Assembly: GCF_000619925.1 (NCBI RefSeq)
Contig: NZ_JHVB01000001.1
Coordinates: 248,001 to 312,000, forward strand
Direction of reading: 5' to 3'
DNA: 64,000 bases
Source of the DNA: Treponema sp. C6A8
Lineage (GTDB): Bacteria; Spirochaetota; Spirochaetia; Treponematales; Treponemataceae
Under the pieces are notes generated by a model. It saw only the letters and a list, made by a program, of their open reading frames with translations. It made no database searches and was not told the DNA's origin. How positions within the stretch are numbered: the stretch's first letter is position 1; each line of letters begins with the position of its first letter. Below, piece after piece: positions 61,454 to 64,000 of the stretch. A program made the position numbers and the translations under genes.

Positions 61454-63442
61454 ATGAAAAAATTATCATTATTAATTTGTATTTGTTTTTTAAGTTTCTC
61501 AAATGTTTTTGCTCAGAAGAATGTATCTGTCAGTATTTATGATGGTGTTTATGAGCTTATAGAACAGGCTCAGCTTAAAGGTTTGTGTTCTACAATAAGT
61601 GGTGCAAAACCATATACCAAGGCTCAAATCTTTAAGGCAATAAATGAAATTTATGACAGCGGATATGAGCTTTCTGAAAAAGAAGCTAAAATTCTTGCTT
61701 TTTATGTTGATAAAATGCGCCCTAACGATGAAATGAAAAACAATGTTTTTCATGCCCGCGTAAAAAATGATAATCCGGATTTACCTCTTAGTTTTAATTA
61801 TAATTTTGGATTTGAAATGGTCGGCTCGCTTGGCATATATAATAAATCCAGCTATAAAAGTTATCTTTTTGAACTTATTCCAAGCTTTACTTTTGAAGGT
61901 GATTTAACAAAATACTTATCATATAACGTTTTTGCTTTTATGGACGCTACAAAAGCTGATCATGTAGATTTAGGAAGTTATTTTATAGGTTATAACTGGT
62001 ACGGTGATAATACAGCAAGCGCAACTGGCGCTGGTAATGATAATCTGGAAGAATTCTTTGACGGCAAACTTGATGCAAATGGAAATCAGTATAATCCCAA
62101 AAAAAGAACGATTCAAAAACAGCTGCTGACTTCATATCTTCCATACAGATACAATAAAAAATGGGACGGACAGGTTTACTTTATCTCAAACTTGAGCGCA
62201 AGCGGTCTTGAAGGCTGGCCAAGTGAACTGAGTGTTGGTGGTGGTATTCAGGGAGAAATAAATTTTTCTGTTTTAGATGAAAAGCTTCTTGTAAAATTTG
62301 GCCGCGTTGATCGTGAATGGGCTGGAATGGATAATGGTTCAAGTCTTGTCCTTAATGCTCAGGCAGAACCTTTCTTCGGTCTTGAAGCATCTGCAGTTTT
62401 GTTCCCATGGCTGAGATATTCATTTATGGTTGGTTCTTTGGAATATGCTAACCAGGATTATTTTGCAAAAGATTCATGGCCTGGATATACTCAGTTGGAT
62501 GATGCATATTTCTTCCAGAATGCTTTTTCAATCAATATGATTGAACTTGATTTCAAGCATTTGCATTTTGACTTTGGAAGCACTGTTGTCTGGCCAAAAC
62601 GTTTTGAGCTTGGATATATGTTCCCGCTTACTAATTATGTTGTATATCAGAATAGTGTGGGAGATTACGATAACCTTGCGCTTTTTGGAGATATTCGTCT
62701 TCAAAAGGCTGGGCTTGGACAGATTTGGGCTTCAGTATATCTTGATGAAGTTACAGCAATGTTGAAAGCTAATATTTTCCAGGCAACTCGCGCAATGTAT
62801 GCATATCAGGCTGGTTTTAAGGTTCCTCTTCCAAAACTTTCATGGGCTTCATTCTCCCTTCGTTATACGAAAGTTGAACCATACTGCTATACTCATCAGG
62901 CTATTAACTATACTCCATGGTATAATCATTATATTTATGAAAATTATACTAATGCAGGAAGCTGTCTTGGTTATTATATGCCTCCTAACTCTGATGAGCT
63001 TCTTGGTGAATTTAAATTTAATATTGATCCGACATTATCAGCTCATATCTGCTATCAGTTCAGCCGCCATGGCGCCGACTTTGGTAGTCAGCAGGTTCCG
63101 GGAAGTAACCTCTATTATGAATTAAGCCGTTATAACCGTGATGAATTAGAAAAGTTCTTCCTTCATGATGGTGCTTATAACTGGATTCATGCATTAAGTG
63201 TTGGTGGAGAATTACGTATTCCTGACAGACATTGTCCTATTGTTATTACTGGTGATATTGGTATGGTTTTGAGCTATTACACTGTAATTGATGACGATGA
63301 CTATGATAGAAGTGTTTATGGCAACAACGGAAACTGTAAAAATGCAGGATGGGGCACTTCTTACCACATTGCCAACACAGATGAATATCCGACAACAATT
63401 GGTGTTGTAGTTAGTGTTGGGTGTAAGTTCTTCTTTAAATAA
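61454..63442 (+). CDS. Wzi-like capsule assembly outer-membrane protein, second copy
   Basis: 662 residues, same plan as the upstream gene: signal peptide (LSLLICICFLSFSNVFA), helical module (SIYDGVYELIEQAQLKGLCS; PYTKAQIFKAINEIYDSGYE) and barrel. Barrel blocks include VVWPKRFELGYMFPLTNYVV and GDYDNLALFGDIRL, then IWASVYLDEV, which fit the DUF/Wzi pattern better than its neighbour. It is probably co-transcribed. A branched palindrome follows. The pair may form two barrels for one polymer or serve two polymers. Confidence 0.72.
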   Translation: MKKLSLLICICFLSFSNVFAQKNVSVSIYDGVYELIEQAQLKGLCSTISGAKPYTKAQIFKAINEIYDSGYELSEKEAKILAFYVDKMRPNDEMKNNVFHARVKNDNPDLPLSFNYNFGFEMVGSLGIYNKSSYKSYLFELIPSFTFEGDLTKYLSYNVFAFMDATKADHVDLGSYFIGYNWYGDNTASATGAGNDNLEEFFDGKLDANGNQYNPKKRTIQKQLLTSYLPYRYNKKWDGQVYFISNLSASGLEGWPSELSVGGGIQGEINFSVLDEKLLVKFGRVDREWAGMDNGSSLVLNAQAEPFFGLEASAVLFPWLRYSFMVGSLEYANQDYFAKDSWPGYTQLDDAYFFQNAFSINMIELDFKHLHFDFGSTVVWPKRFELGYMFPLTNYVVYQNSVGDYDNLALFGDIRLQKAGLGQIWASVYLDEVTAMLKANIFQATRAMYAYQAGFKVPLPKLSWASFSLRYTKVEPYCYTHQAINYTPWYNHYIYENYTNAGSCLGYYMPPNSDELLGEFKFNIDPTLSAHICYQFSRHGADFGSQQVPGSNLYYELSRYNRDELEKFFLHDGAYNWIHALSVGGELRIPDRHCPIVITGDIGMVLSYYTVIDDDDYDRSVYGNNGNCKNAGWGTSYHIANTDEYPTTIGVVVSVGCKFFFK

Positions 63443-63446
63443 AATC

Positions 63447-63595
63447 GAATAAAAAAGCTCTGTGGGACGCAGACGAAAATTAAGGACAAATGCGACGGTA
63501 TAAAGCATTTGTCCCGCGAGGGGGCAAAACGCGACGCTAACTAGCGTTTTACCTTGATTTTCGTCGTCGCTGGGACCCGCAGGGCTTTTTTATTC
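63447..63595. terminator. Branched palindromic structure between convergent genes
   Basis: Outer arms start with 12 perfect bases (63447-63458 and 63584-63595) and continue imperfectly to about 63483 and 63553. Inside are two hairpins: ten-base perfect arms 63484-63493/63505-63514, and seven-base arms 63526-63532/63544-63550 with an alternative CGCTA/TAGCG core. T6 in one arm and A6 in the other allow termination in both directions for the Wzi-like and PhnW-like genes. About 150 bases is long for a plain terminator. Confidence 0.7.
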
Positions 63596-63604
63596 AAATA
63601 TTAT

Positions 63605-64000
<396 letters not shown>

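Noticed and set aside
63447..63595. Integron attC site or tRNA
   Set aside because: No RYYYAAC/GTTRRRY core sites are placed correctly, and it has no tRNA T-arm, anticodon arm geometry or CCA end and is far too long.

Overview
The window is a gene-dense stretch of a spirochaete chromosome, most probably a Treponema (low-to-moderate GC). The strongest evidence is the flagellar run flbD-motA-motB-fliL-fliM-fliY-fliO-fliP-fliQ-fliR-flhB-flhA-flhF-flhG-orf-fliA, followed by a FapA-type gene. A Chlamydia/spirochaete-type V-ATPase operon (E, DUF2764, A, B, D, I, K), a eukaryote-like long IleS and several treponeme-style lipoproteins support this. No tRNA, rRNA, CRISPR array, insertion sequence or prophage is visible. 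No gap between genes exceeds about 300 bases; the longest, about 200 bases, lies after the V-ATPase proteolipid gene and is filled with hairpins.

Layout. 1-3409 (minus): a four-gene set of two GT8 glycosyltransferases and two PlsC-like acyltransferases, probably for glycolipid or envelope glycan synthesis. 3522-10415 (plus): a secreted helical-repeat protein, ileS, a lipoprotein, a long uracil phosphoribosyltransferase and a TPR lipoprotein. 10412-18435 (minus): a tight five-gene operon with a 1069-residue acidic motif-repeat protein, an unknown protein, two tandem DUF115/Maf motility-associated glycosyltransferase-like proteins and a membrane protein with a degenerate GGDEF domain. 18598-20843 (minus): a PqqD-like small protein paired with an OPT transporter. 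20986-27437: housekeeping genes (FtsB-like, Sua5/YrdC, SmpB, signal peptidase I, HemW) and an OmpR-type two-component system.

27589-45108 (plus) is the flagellar export, switch and motor operon with its sigma-28 gene and unknown accessory genes. 45125-46183 is an aldose 1-epimerase. 46290-53739 is the V-ATPase operon; its proteolipid keeps the residues known to bind Na+ in Enterococcus hirae NtpK. 53941-56458 holds a small membrane protein, ispG and a secreted helical-repeat protein. 56463 to the end is an envelope/exopolysaccharide region: an Omp85-like barrel, a WbaP-type initiating sugar-phosphate transferase, two Wzi-like capsule-assembly barrels and the end of a PhnW-like 2-aminoethylphosphonate transaminase.

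Themes. Envelope glycan building, flagellar assembly and possible flagellin glycosylation, and ion-motive energy dominate. The least explained signals are: perfect hairpins packed into intercistronic gaps of the flagellar and V-ATPase operons; an RNA-foldable 32-bp-arm inverted repeat before ileS; a branched palindromic structure near the right end; the acidic scaffold/Maf/dead-GGDEF operon; and the PqqD-OPT pair.
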